Below are positions 8,346 to 16,303 of a stretch of 64,000 nt of DNA, in pieces. Position 1 is the stretch's first letter. Every line of letters starts with the position of its first letter. The position numbers and the translations under genes were made by a program. The stretch is from JAMWDF01 sp964645405 (GTDB lineage Bacteria; Ratteibacteria; UBA8468; B48-G9; DSTR01), in NCBI GenBank assembly GCA_964645405.1, contig CAZYCA010000044.1, positions 310,001-374,000 of the forward strand, given 5' to 3'. The notes below the pieces were generated by a model that searched no databases, was not told the DNA's origin, and was given only the letters and a program-made list of their open reading frames with translations.

Positions 8346-9914
8346 CTAATTTCCTCTTTTTTGTTTCCAGGCTTGCCGAATCAAAAGTCCTAAACCAGCA
8401 AGAAGAAGTAATAACATTATTCTGGTAAGTACAAGGTAAGGGACATTTTCCGGAGCCACTCCTTTAAGCAGTAAGACAGAAGCAGCCTGCTGACTGAGCC
8501 AGGAGATAAGGATAACGATTAGGAAACAGGGAGTTACGTATTTGATAACAGGCCGGTAAATCCGAGGTAGTCTTATCCGGGCACCGGCATGCATTTCCTC
8601 CCAGGCTTTATCCATGCCCAGAACCCAGCCGAAAAGAATGGCTTCTGTAGTGGCAAAAACAACCAGACTGAAAGTTCCACCCCAGAAATCAAGTTCATCC
8701 AAAACCCCTCTGGACAAGTAAAGAATGGGAAAATGGCAAAGGATAAAGCAGACAAGACCAAAGAGAATCACTGCCCGCTGGCGCGGGAGATGGACTTCAT
8801 CTTCCAGAAAAGATACCGCTGGTTGCACCAAAGATATAGAAGAAGTCAGTCCAGCCAGGAAAAGAAGGGCAAACCAGAGAAAACCGAAAAATTGGCCCAG
8901 AGGAAGTGGTGTCAGTACCAGGGGCATGGTAACGAAAGCTAAATCGAAAGCCCCGCCTTTAGCAATCTCCTGGATACCGATCGGTCCAAAAAATACGAAA
9001 GCCGCCGGGATAGCGATACTGCTGCCTAATATCACTTCTGCAAACTCATTAGAGGCAGCTGCCGTCAGGCCAGAAAGAAGAATGTCACTATCTCTTGTAA
9101 GGTAACTGGCATAGGTAAGGATAACACCGATGCCTACACTCAGGGTAAAAAAAATCTGACCTGCAGCAGCCAGCCATACACGGGTATCCTTCAGAGCAGA
9201 AAAATCCGGGTTCCATAAGAAAGCCAATCCCTGTACTGGCGTCCATGTCTGGTTGACTACTGGTTGCAGAGTTAAAACTCTAATCATCATGGCTATCCCC
9301 AGCAGTAGCAGAAGCGGCACAGCCCAGAGACAGACCTTTTCAATGCCTTTACTTACTCCCCGGTAGATAATGCACAGGTTGGTAAAGAAAGTTACCAGAA
9401 AGAAGAAGTAAGCCGGTCCTAAACTGGAAAAAAACTGGTTTTTCTCCAGTCCCTGATATCCGCGCAAAAAAGAAGCCATTGATTGCTGGTCAGGACAGGC
9501 ATGGTAGGTTCCCAAAAGAGAAAAAATACTGTAGCCCAGGAGCCAGGATTCAATATAGATGTAATAAAGGAAGATTACTACCGGTCCGAAAACACCTAAA
9601 AGACCAATATACTTCAGGCAGTTATTCTTACTGTTAATGGACTGGAAGATTCCCGGGGCACTGCCATGACCATATCTTCCACCCCTGCGTCCCAGTGTCC
9701 ACTCAATCCACATCAGTGGTATTCCCATTAACACCAGACTTATGAGGTAGGGAATGAGAAAGGTGCCTCCCCCATTCCTCACTGCCTGAACGGGAAAACG
9801 TAAGAAATTTCCTAACCCGATGGCACTGCCGGCTACTGCCAGCACAACTCCTAATTTACTGCTCCATTTTTCTCTGGCCATCTCCGGGGCATTCAGATAT
9901 TTTTTCTCAGCCAC
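8346..9914 (-). CDS. Sodium-dependent NSS-family amino acid transporter
   Basis: 522 residues with about a dozen hydrophobic segments. The N-terminal SKLGVVLAVAGSAIGLGNFLRFP is split here as SKLGVVLAVAGS and AIGLGNFLRFP; it is the NSS TM1 signature with the unwound GSAIGLGN substrate/Na site. NGGGTFLIPY and the E-W after it mark TM2. An MetS-type partner follows directly, suggesting small-amino-acid (Met/Ala-like) import, which is inference. The annotated GTG at 9914 overlaps the upstream epimerase gene by 22 bases; an ATG at 9881 (MAREKWSS) after that stop is an alternative. Confidence 0.92.
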   Translation of the reverse strand: MAEKKYLNAPEMAREKWSSKLGVVLAVAGSAIGLGNFLRFPVQAVRNGGGTFLIPYLISLVLMGIPLMWIEWTLGRRGGRYGHGSAPGIFQSINSKNNCLKYIGLLGVFGPVVIFLYYIYIESWLLGYSIFSLLGTYHACPDQQSMASFLRGYQGLEKNQFFSSLGPAYFFFLVTFFTNLCIIYRGVSKGIEKVCLWAVPLLLLLGIAMMIRVLTLQPVVNQTWTPVQGLAFLWNPDFSALKDTRVWLAAAGQIFFTLSVGIGVILTYASYLTRDSDILLSGLTAAASNEFAEVILGSSIAIPAAFVFFGPIGIQEIAKGGAFDLAFVTMPLVLTPLPLGQFFGFLWFALLFLAGLTSSISLVQPAVSFLEDEVHLPRQRAVILFGLVCFILCHFPILYLSRGVLDELDFWGGTFSLVVFATTEAILFGWVLGMDKAWEEMHAGARIRLPRIYRPVIKYVTPCFLIVILISWLSQQAASVLLLKGVAPENVPYLVLTRIMLLLLLAGLGLLIRQAWKQKRGN

Positions 9915-10693
9915 TGGACACAGCGGCTGTAACCGGATTCCTTGTCTGGACCCTCGTACTCAATACACCACACACCTTTATAGTGGTTATTCTGGAGAGC
10001 AGAAATAGCGTCTTTCAAAGGAATTTCACCTTCACCCAGTACCTTTCCCTGATACTCTGACCTTGTTCCTGTTCCGTCCTTCAAGTGGGTGTGTCTGGCA
10101 AACGGTGCCATTATTTCATAGATAATTGGTAGCTGGTTCACAGGATAGCCATACCAGCGATAGTTCATAGTATCCAGGTTGACGCCAAGTCTTGAAGAAT
10201 TAACCTTGATAATAAGTTCCAGCTGGAACTGATAGTCATTTGTGATAACGCCGTGGTTGTCAAGCGCAAGATAAAGATTCTCTTTTTCCGCCAGTGCTGC
10301 AGTCCGCAGAAGTCCGTCAAGGATAAGCTGATTGTATTTATCTGCTTCCACTCCTTCTTTCGGCCAGCCACCGTCAATTCTTAACTGGTCAGTCTGGAGA
10401 AGATGAGCCAGCCGGCAAACAAGTTTTAGTTTTTCCATCTGCACTTCCATATCCTGGCTGGTTTTCTGGACGAAATCATTTCCAGCTGATAATTGCGATA
10501 CACGGATTTTATTATTAGATAACAGAGTACTCAGCTTTTCTGCTTCTCTTTCCGGCTGACTATCAGGACGGATAAGTGTACTGCTTTGAATCTCTGCATA
10601 AAAAACCTGGTTCTGGCAGCACCAATCCACAAATTCAGCAAATTCCTTAAAAGAAAAGTTGTAATAAATAACTCCTATTTTCTTTTCTTCCAT
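9893..10693 (-). CDS. Sugar phosphate isomerase/epimerase family protein
   Basis: 266-residue TIM barrel of the xylose isomerase-like / AP-endonuclease-2 superfamily. Metal-ligand candidates are visible in LALDNHG, LGVNLDTMN, HTHLKDG and the C-terminal WCIEYEG. A strong GGAGGAGA precedes the ATG. It lies upstream of the NSS transporter with a 22-bp overlap, so they are probably cotranscribed. Substrate is unknown. Confidence 0.85.
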   Translation of the reverse strand: MEEKKIGVIYYNFSFKEFAEFVDWCCQNQVFYAEIQSSTLIRPDSQPEREAEKLSTLLSNNKIRVSQLSAGNDFVQKTSQDMEVQMEKLKLVCRLAHLLQTDQLRIDGGWPKEGVEADKYNQLILDGLLRTAALAEKENLYLALDNHGVITNDYQFQLELIIKVNSSRLGVNLDTMNYRWYGYPVNQLPIIYEIMAPFARHTHLKDGTGTRSEYQGKVLGEGEIPLKDAISALQNNHYKGVWCIEYEGPDKESGYSRCVQWLRKNI

Positions 10694-10722
10694 TTTCTCC
10701 TCCCTGCTGGTTTATGAACTTT

Positions 10723-10750
10723 ATTATATTATTATTTTTTGTATCTGCAA
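10723..10750 (-). promoter_or_regulatory. Sigma70-type promoter of the epimerase-NSS-metS operon
   Basis: On the minus strand TTGCAG (10750-10745), a 16-bp AT-rich spacer and TATAAT (10728-10723). The predicted start is about 20 bases before the ATG at 10693, which leaves room for its GGAGGAGA site. Confidence 0.6.
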
Positions 10751-10753
10751 AAA

Positions 10754-11860
10754 TTATGTCAGGTACCTGGCAAAAAATGATTTTTTCAGATAGATAGCCT
10801 GGTGCGGACAAACTTCAAAACAACACAAACACCGGATACATTTGTCTCTCCGGATTTTCACCCCGGGTGTAATAGCTGCCGCCGGACATACTTTTACACA
10901 TGCCAGGCACTTCTGGCAAGAGTGTTGTTTTATTTCCGGTTTGAGCTGAAAAAAAGGCTTCAAAACCGAAAGTAATCTTGCAGTAACTGGCCAGCGTAAT
11001 AAACCAGAAGAAACAGAAATCCCGGGGAGAACCACCCCGCGTAGAGGTAAAATGGTATCTCCAACGAGGTTAAGTTCAGGTAACCCATAGACTTGCTGAT
11101 AAATCCGGAGGGTGGGTATATGCCAGGGTTCTATGCCCAGCAGTCTTGCACAGGCTAAATCTACTGCCACATCACTGTAACCAGCGATAAGATAACCACA
11201 GTTCCGCACCCTGCCGTTAGAGGGACCATTCCCCTCCATAATACTGATGGCATCCACCAGGTGGAAAAGAATGTTGGGTTTCAACGCCCGGGAGAACTCA
11301 ATCAGAAAAGAAGAAAGATCTTCTGGAGAAAGAAAATCACGGTGAAGAAGACTTTTTTGAAAACCAGGAATACAACCAAAGAGGTTTTTCGTTGCCCCTG
11401 TGATAATGGTCAGCATATGTGTTTTCAGTTTAGGAAGGTTGATGAGAGGTATTTGCTGGCAGTAATTAGCCACCGGAATCTGGAACTTTTTTCCCTTCAC
11501 CTGAAGAGAAAGAAATACTGGCTGGTCAAAACGAACCAGAGTAGTTTTCTCACAGGTACCTATTCTGCTGAAACCGCAGTTTTCCCAGTATTCCTCAACA
11601 GGTCTGGCGGTATTGGCCGGGCTATCCCCTATGAGAATGGAAGAAGGAATGATTTCAGCTAACGCCTCAAGTATCAGGGGGTGGGTGGTAACTGCCTCTT
11701 CTGGTTTTCTGGGAGAAAGCATATTCGGTTTTAAAAGGACCCGGGAAGGCCATGCTCTCCGGCTACTAAGTCCAAGTAAGTCCAGTAACCTGATGAGTGC
11801 TTTTCTCAGGGTGGTTATCTGGTAGTCAGGACAGCGGACAACAACTACTTTTTCCTTCAT
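10754..11860 (-). CDS. DUF362 protein with C-terminal 2[4Fe-4S] ferredoxin domain
   Basis: 368 residues from the ATG at 11860 (MKEKVVVVRC). The N-terminal part is a DUF362 domain (RVLLKPNMLSP, LIGDSPAN, LINLPKLKTHMLT, GATKNLFGCIPG). The last about 55 residues hold two CxxCxxCxxxCP clusters (CQKCLACVKVCP, CIRCLCCFEVCP). Such proteins are presumed iron-sulfur redox or maturation factors; the reaction is not known. The start is 6 bases after an extended -10 with no Shine-Dalgarno, so leaderless translation is likely. Divergent from groES. Confidence 0.85.
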   Translation of the reverse strand: MKEKVVVVRCPDYQITTLRKALIRLLDLLGLSSRRAWPSRVLLKPNMLSPRKPEEAVTTHPLILEALAEIIPSSILIGDSPANTARPVEEYWENCGFSRIGTCEKTTLVRFDQPVFLSLQVKGKKFQIPVANYCQQIPLINLPKLKTHMLTIITGATKNLFGCIPGFQKSLLHRDFLSPEDLSSFLIEFSRALKPNILFHLVDAISIMEGNGPSNGRVRNCGYLIAGYSDVAVDLACARLLGIEPWHIPTLRIYQQVYGLPELNLVGDTILPLRGVVLPGISVSSGLLRWPVTARLLSVLKPFFQLKPEIKQHSCQKCLACVKVCPAAAITPGVKIRRDKCIRCLCCFEVCPHQAIYLKKSFFARYLT

Positions 11861-11866
11861 AAAAAA

Positions 11867-11875
11867 AGTATAACA
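11867..11875 (-). promoter_or_regulatory. Extended -10 of the DUF362 gene
   Basis: Minus strand TGTTATACT, i.e. TGn plus TATACT (10 element 11872-11867), with no recognisable -35. The ATG at 11860 is 6 bases downstream, about where transcription should begin. Confidence 0.5.
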
Positions 11876-11917
11876 CATCATCCTTTTTTCTACCTGCTGC
11901 CTGAGGTGGGACATTTT

Positions 11918-11961
11918 TTGACTCAGCTGCTAATTTAAGATAAACTAAAAACTTAGCTGAG
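11918..11961 (+). promoter_or_regulatory. groESL promoter with flanking inverted repeat
   Basis: TTGACT (11918-11923), 17-bp spacer, TAAACT (11941-11946). A 7-bp inverted repeat, CTCAGCT at 11922-11928 and AGCTGAG at 11955-11961, brackets the -10 and start region and could be an operator. The classical HrcA CIRCE element (TTAGCACTC-N9-GAGTGCTAA) is not present. The leader is about 100 bases. Confidence 0.55.
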
Positions 11962-12050
11962 AAGCCGCGCAGATGAAACCTTTTATCTGTAACCGGCATC
12001 AAAAAATTTGAAAGTTAAAGTTGGAACCTATTAACCAAGGAGGTGGTAAG

Positions 12051-12353
12051 ATGGCTAAATTCAAAGTAAGGCCATTGGGTGATCGTGTGGTAGTGGAGCC
12101 TCTGGAAGCAGAGGAAAAGTCTAAGGGCGGTATTATCTTACCGGACACGGCTAAGGAGAAACCGCAGGAAGGAAAGGTAGTGGCAGTGGGTAAAGGGAAG
12201 GTAGATGACGACGGAAAAACCATCCCCATGGAGGTCAAAGTTGGGGACAAGGTTCTGTACGGCAAGTATGCTGGAACAGAAATTACCATTGAAGGTAAAG
12301 AATATATGATTTTGAAGGAAGAGGATATCCTGGCTGTTGTGGAAGAGAAGTAA
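12051..12353 (+). CDS. groES: Co-chaperonin GroES
   Basis: Heptameric lid of the GroEL folding chamber. 100 residues: FKVRPLGDRVVVEPLEAEE at the start, the mobile loop SKGGIILPDTAKEKPQ, then GDKVLYGKYAGTEI. The ATG at 12051 follows AAGGAGGTG at a good distance; a longer TTG start at 12021 runs through that ribosome site and is rejected. groEL follows after 15 bases. Confidence 0.98.
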   Translation: MAKFKVRPLGDRVVVEPLEAEEKSKGGIILPDTAKEKPQEGKVVAVGKGKVDDDGKTIPMEVKVGDKVLYGKYAGTEITIEGKEYMILKEEDILAVVEEK

Positions 12354-12368
12354 AACAAGGAGGAGAGA

Positions 12369-13994
12369 ATGGCAAAACAGATACTTTTAGGAGAAGATGC
12401 CCGACGTAGAATCCTGGAAGGGATGGAAACAATGGCTGAAGCGTTAAAACCAACGCTGGGGCCGAAGGGTCGGTGTGCGGTTCTGGAGAAGAAATTTGGT
12501 TCGCCCAGTGTCATCAATGACGGGGTAACCATTGCCAAAGAGATAGAGCTGGAAGACCCCTACCGTAATATGGGTGCGCAACTTTTGCGGGAGGTTGCTT
12601 CCAAAACAAACGATGTCGCTGGTGATGGTACCACCACAGCCTCTATTTTAGCACTCGCTGTGGCTAAGGAGGGATTCAAGAATGTCGCAGCTGGTGCGAA
12701 TCCAGTACACCTGAGAAGGGGTATTGAAAAGGCAGTAAAGGCAGTAGTGGATAAACTGAAGCTGATGAGTAAGCCAGTGAAAGACAAGCAGGAAATCCAG
12801 CAGGTGGCTACCATCGCTGCTGCCAATGATGTGGAAATCGGTAAGACCATAGCGGACGCTATGGACAAGGTAGGAAAAGAAGGAGTTATCACGGTAGAGG
12901 AAGCCAAGGGAACAGAAACAGAGTTGAAAGTTGTAGAAGGTATGCAGTTTGACCGTGGTTACCTCTCACCTTACTTTATTACTGACCCGGAAAGGATGGA
13001 GTGTGTACTTCAGGATGCATATATTTTGATTCATGATAAGAAAATATCAGCCGTAAAGGATATTCTACCGCTTCTGGAAAAGGTGGCGCAGAGCGGAAAA
13101 CCTTTCCTGGTCATTGCTGAAGAAGTGGAAGGAGAAGCGCTGGCCACTCTGGTGGTGAATAAACTCCGGGGAACACTCTCCTGTTGTGCAGTAAAAGCAC
13201 CTGGTTTTGGTGACAGGAGAAAGGCGATGCTTGAGGATATCGCGATTCTCACCGGTGGACAGGCTATTATGGAAGAACTGGGGCTGAAACTGGAAAATGT
13301 GGATTTAAGTATGCTGGGACGGGCAAAAAGAATCATTGTTGATAAAGAGAACACCACCATTGTGGAAGGTGCAGGTTCTGCCTCCAAGATACAGGGAAGA
13401 ATTAACCAGATAAGGGCGGAAAAGGAAAAAACAACCTCTGACTATGACCGGGAGAAGCTGGAAGAGCGTCTGGCTAAACTGGCTGGTGGTGTAGCGGTAA
13501 TCAACGTTGGTGCACCAACAGAGACAGATATGAAGGAGCGGAAAGCAAGAGTGGAAGATGCTCTCAGTGCTACCCGGGCAGCAGTAGAGGAAGGGGTAGT
13601 TCCAGGTGGCGGGGTAGCTTTATTAAGGTGTCAGGAGGAAATTGATAAACTCAATCTCGCTGACCCTGATGAAGCCACTGGCGCCAAGATTGTAAAGATG
13701 GCTCTGGAATCCCCTCTGCGGCAGATTGCGGAAAATTCAGGTCTGGACGGTGCGGTGGCAGCAGAAAAAGTACGTTCCAGTGACAACCCCAATTATGGGT
13801 TTAACGCTGAGGCAGACAAGTTTGAGGATCTGGTGAAGGCTGGTATTGTGGACCCAACCAAGGTGGTACGCTCAGCGTTAGAGAACGGATGCAGCATGGC
13901 TGCACTTCTCCTTACCACAGAAACTCTTATTACCGAGATTCCGGAGAAGAAGGAGAAGTCAGCACCGCAAACACCGCCTTACCCTGAGTATTAA
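12369..13994 (+). CDS. groEL: Chaperonin GroEL
   Basis: ATP-driven 14-mer protein-folding chamber. 541 residues, AAGGAGGAGA before the ATG. ATP-site motifs LGPKGR, DGVTIAKEIEL, AGDGTTTA and VPGGGVALLR are intact, as is the ATPase aspartate region ARVEDAL. Odd: the C-terminus ends in a Lys/Glu/Pro-rich EKKEKSAPQTPPYPEY instead of the usual Gly-Gly-Met repeat tail. A strong terminator follows immediately. Confidence 0.98.
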   Translation: MAKQILLGEDARRRILEGMETMAEALKPTLGPKGRCAVLEKKFGSPSVINDGVTIAKEIELEDPYRNMGAQLLREVASKTNDVAGDGTTTASILALAVAKEGFKNVAAGANPVHLRRGIEKAVKAVVDKLKLMSKPVKDKQEIQQVATIAAANDVEIGKTIADAMDKVGKEGVITVEEAKGTETELKVVEGMQFDRGYLSPYFITDPERMECVLQDAYILIHDKKISAVKDILPLLEKVAQSGKPFLVIAEEVEGEALATLVVNKLRGTLSCCAVKAPGFGDRRKAMLEDIAILTGGQAIMEELGLKLENVDLSMLGRAKRIIVDKENTTIVEGAGSASKIQGRINQIRAEKEKTTSDYDREKLEERLAKLAGGVAVINVGAPTETDMKERKARVEDALSATRAAVEEGVVPGGGVALLRCQEEIDKLNLADPDEATGAKIVKMALESPLRQIAENSGLDGAVAAEKVRSSDNPNYGFNAEADKFEDLVKAGIVDPTKVVRSALENGCSMAALLLTTETLITEIPEKKEKSAPQTPPYPEY

Positions 13995-13999
13995 CAGGA

Positions 14000-14034
14000 A
14001 AAGGCCCCGCCTTGCAAGGCGGGGCCTTTCTTTT
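14000..14034 (+). terminator. Intrinsic terminator after groEL
   Basis: A perfect inverted repeat, AAAGGCCCCGCC at 14000-14011 and GGCGGGGCCTTT at 14018-14029 around TTGCAA, followed by CTTTTT. It ends the groESL transcript 6 bases after the groEL stop. Confidence 0.95.
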
Positions 14035-14041
14035 TGCCTGG

Positions 14042-14317
14042 ATGAAAAGATACCATTTGCTGGTAAGTGGCAGGGTGCAGGGTGTTGGATTCAGGTGGTA
14101 TGTAAAAGATTTAGCAAGAAAGCAGAATCTGGCAGGCTGGGTGCGGAACCTCTCCAGTGGACAGGTGGAAATTATTGCTGAAGGAGAGGAGAAAGACTGG
14201 GTGTTATTTCTTCAGGGGTTAAAGAAGGGTTACCTTGGTGGAAATATTCAGGATATGGAGATACAGGAAGAGGCACCTGCTGGTGAGTTTCAAAACTTTG
14301 AAATCAAATTTTTCTGA
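14042..14317 (+). CDS. acyP: Acylphosphatase
   Basis: Small alpha/beta enzyme hydrolysing acyl phosphates. 91 residues. The signature VSGRVQGVGFRWYV contains the catalytic arginine, and GWVRNLSSGQVEIIAEG contains the catalytic asparagine. The ATG at 14042 starts 8 bases beyond the groEL terminator with no clear ribosome site; the longer frame starts inside the terminator and is rejected. The stop is adjacent to the queF start. Confidence 0.92.
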   Translation: MKRYHLLVSGRVQGVGFRWYVKDLARKQNLAGWVRNLSSGQVEIIAEGEEKDWVLFLQGLKKGYLGGNIQDMEIQEEAPAGEFQNFEIKFF

Positions 14318-14749
14318 ATGGCAAAAAAATACTCGCAGCTGGCGCAGGCAGGGCTGAAAGAGAAGCTACCCTGCCTGGAGACATTTCCTAATCAGTTCTC
14401 CGGTTATACGATTACCAATATAATTCCGGAGTTCACCTCTGTTTGCCCCAGGACCGGACAGCCTGATTTTGGTACCATCACTATTGAATACATGCCGGAT
14501 AAGCTGGTGGTGGAACTTAAGTCTCTAAAGCTTTATATCCAGAGCTATCGCCATTTAGGTATTTTCTATGAGAACGCAGTCAACCGCATTTTGAAGGATT
14601 TTGTCAGGGCGTGCAGGCCAATCCGGGCTAAAGTAACGGGAGAATTTGCTCCCCGGGGTGGCATCCGCACGGTAGTAGAAGCCAGCTATGGTCGGGTGCC
14701 CGGCTCTAAAAAAAATTTGACGAGAAGGGATAAAAGGGTTACCCTGTAA
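14318..14749 (+). CDS. queF: NADPH-dependent 7-cyano-7-deazaguanine reductase QueF
   Basis: Reduces preQ0 to preQ1 in queuosine synthesis. 143 residues, the short unimodular type. The nucleophilic cysteine is in FTSVCPRTGQPDF, and the NADPH-binding QueF motif is ELKSLKLYI. No other queuosine gene is visible. It follows the acylphosphatase stop with no gap, so the two are likely one transcript. Confidence 0.95.
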   Translation: MAKKYSQLAQAGLKEKLPCLETFPNQFSGYTITNIIPEFTSVCPRTGQPDFGTITIEYMPDKLVVELKSLKLYIQSYRHLGIFYENAVNRILKDFVRACRPIRAKVTGEFAPRGGIRTVVEASYGRVPGSKKNLTRRDKRVTL

Positions 14750-14754
14750 TATCC

Positions 14755-15468
14755 ATGTATGCCGAGCAACTTGAAAAACTGATAGCCTTACAGGAGCTTG
14801 ACCTGGAGATAGCAGATTTACAGGAAAAGCTTGCTGTTTTCCCTGAGAAGATGAAAAAATGGCAACAGGAACTGAGCAAACAGGAAGAACAATTGAACCT
14901 CATGAGAAAGGAGCATCAAAGATTAAAAGTAACCAGAAGGGAGCGGGAGGCAGAATTGCGGGCGATTGAGGAAGAAATCAGTCGCTTGCAGAAGGTTCTT
15001 GACCAGGTAAAGACCAACCGGGAGTATACTTCTGTGCTGAATGAGATTCAAACTGTGAAAGATAAGCAGTCAGTTATGGAGAACACTGTTTTAGAGCTGA
15101 TGGAAAAGGATGACCAGCTTACTTCTGAGGAAAAAGAATATCTTTCTTCTCTGGAAAAATTTAAGAAGGAAATTCAGGTAAAAGAAAAAGAGGACCAGGA
15201 ACAGGCAGCTGAACTTAAAAGTTTGCTGGAGGAAAAACAGTCTCTTCGGAAAATGAAGATTCAGGAAATAGAATCAGGTTTGCTTGCTCTGTATGAACGT
15301 ATTCGTAAAAGGAAAAAGGATGGTATAGCTGTCTGTCGTCTGGTGGTAGATGGAGAAAGTGCCAGCTGCAGTGGTTGTTCTGTCTTTGTCCCTGTTTATG
15401 TGGTGGAGAAGGTGAAAAGGAAGGCAGAGGTCGCGCACTGTGAAAACTGTAGCCGTATTCTCTACTGA
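14755..15468 (+). CDS. Coiled-coil protein with C-terminal C4 zinc ribbon
   Basis: 237 residues: about 190 residues of Glu/Lys/Gln-rich heptad-like helix, then a zinc ribbon with CSGC and CENC pairs near residues 203 and 229. The family is widespread and often sits beside an RNase H-domain gene, as it does here (known from the mycobacterial Rv2229c-Rv2228c pair). Role is not established; nucleic-acid or ribosome-related binding has been supposed. Confidence 0.85.
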   Translation: MYAEQLEKLIALQELDLEIADLQEKLAVFPEKMKKWQQELSKQEEQLNLMRKEHQRLKVTRREREAELRAIEEEISRLQKVLDQVKTNREYTSVLNEIQTVKDKQSVMENTVLELMEKDDQLTSEEKEYLSSLEKFKKEIQVKEKEDQEQAAELKSLLEEKQSLRKMKIQEIESGLLALYERIRKRKKDGIAVCRLVVDGESASCSGCSVFVPVYVVEKVKRKAEVAHCENCSRILY

Positions 15469-15495
15469 GTACCAGGCGCAATAAAATTTAATTAA

Positions 15496-16011
15496 ATGGG
15501 TGAAATTACTATTTACGTAGATGGTGTTTCTAAAGGGAATCCTGGCCTTTCTGCTTGTGCTGGTCTGGTTTACCGGGATGGGCAACTGGAGAGTCAGTTT
15601 GCCTATCCTCTGGGGATAACAACCAACAATGTAGCGGAGTACTGCGCACTGATTCTGGCTTTAGTGGAAGCCAGGCGGCTGGGAAATTACCCGGTAAATA
15701 TCTATAGTGATAGCTTGCTTTTAGTTAAGCAGATACAGGGTAGTTATCAGGTGAAGGACGAATGGCTGAAAAGGCTTCATTTGATATCCACCAGGCTACT
15801 GGGTCTTTTCCCTGATGTCAGGGTGAGGTATATAAGTCGTCAGGGCAACAAAGAGGCTGACAAACTGGCTAATGCCTGTCTGAAGAAACAATACCAAATT
15901 AAAGGCAGTCAGGAAAAAAAAGAAGGCGATTCAGCCCAGACGGTGCGGTTACCGCCCCGGGAGCTTTTCGGGGAGGAAAGTCCGGACTCCAGCAGGGAAG
16001 GTGGCTCCTAA
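15496..16011 (+). CDS. RNase HI-family protein overlapping rnpB
   Basis: Cleaves the RNA of RNA-DNA hybrids if active. 171 residues. The RNase H fold is shown by YVDGVSKGNPG (first Asp), NNVAEYCALI (Glu), IYSDSLLLVKQI (second Asp) and RQGNKEADKLAN (last Asp); all four carboxylates are present. The frame runs 79 bases into the RNase P RNA gene, so the last 25 or so residues (PPRELFGEESPD...) are rnpB sequence read as protein and are not RNase H fold. No Shine-Dalgarno precedes the ATG. Confidence 0.88.
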   Translation: MGEITIYVDGVSKGNPGLSACAGLVYRDGQLESQFAYPLGITTNNVAEYCALILALVEARRLGNYPVNIYSDSLLLVKQIQGSYQVKDEWLKRLHLISTRLLGLFPDVRVRYISRQGNKEADKLANACLKKQYQIKGSQEKKEGDSAQTVRLPPRELFGEESPDSSREGGS

Positions 16012-16290
16012 CAGGAGCAGCCTGTGAAGGCTGGAAAGTGCCACAGAAAAAAAACCGCTTCCCTGATAGGGCAAGCAAGGGTGAAAAGGCGAGGTAAAAG
16101 CTCACCGGTCCGGTGGCAACACCGGAGCCTGGCAAACCCCACCTGGAGCAAGGTCAAGCAGAACCGGGTCCCTGCCCACGCTGTTGTTACCACAGCTTAA
16201 GGTTCGGGTAGACCGCACGAGCTTCAGAGCAATCTGAAGCCCAGATGGATGGTAACCCACGACAGAATCCGGCTTACAGCCGTCTGGGCT
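15933..16290 (+). ncRNA. rnpB: RNase P RNA, type A
   Basis: Ribozyme subunit maturing tRNA 5' ends. The universally conserved pieces are all visible in order: GAGGAAAGTCCGGACTCC (P4 5' strand, from 15974), CCACAGAAA, AGGTAAAAGCTCACC, GGAGCAAGGTCAA, AGATGGATGGTAACCC and ACAGAATCCGGCTTACAG (P4 3' strand). Helix P1 is AGCCCAGACGG (15933-15943) with CCGTCTGGGCT (16280-16290), which sets both ends at 358 nt. No T-tract terminator follows; the next gene starts 13 bases later. Confidence 0.97.
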
Positions 16291-16303
16291 AAAAAAGAGA
16301 AAA

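Noticed and set aside
11947..12050. CIRCE element before groES
   Set aside because: Looked for TTAGCACTC-N9-GAGTGCTAA; not present.
12499..13387. Long minus-strand frames antisense to groEL
   Set aside because: Serine-rich shadows produced by the biased codons of groEL; no ribosome sites.
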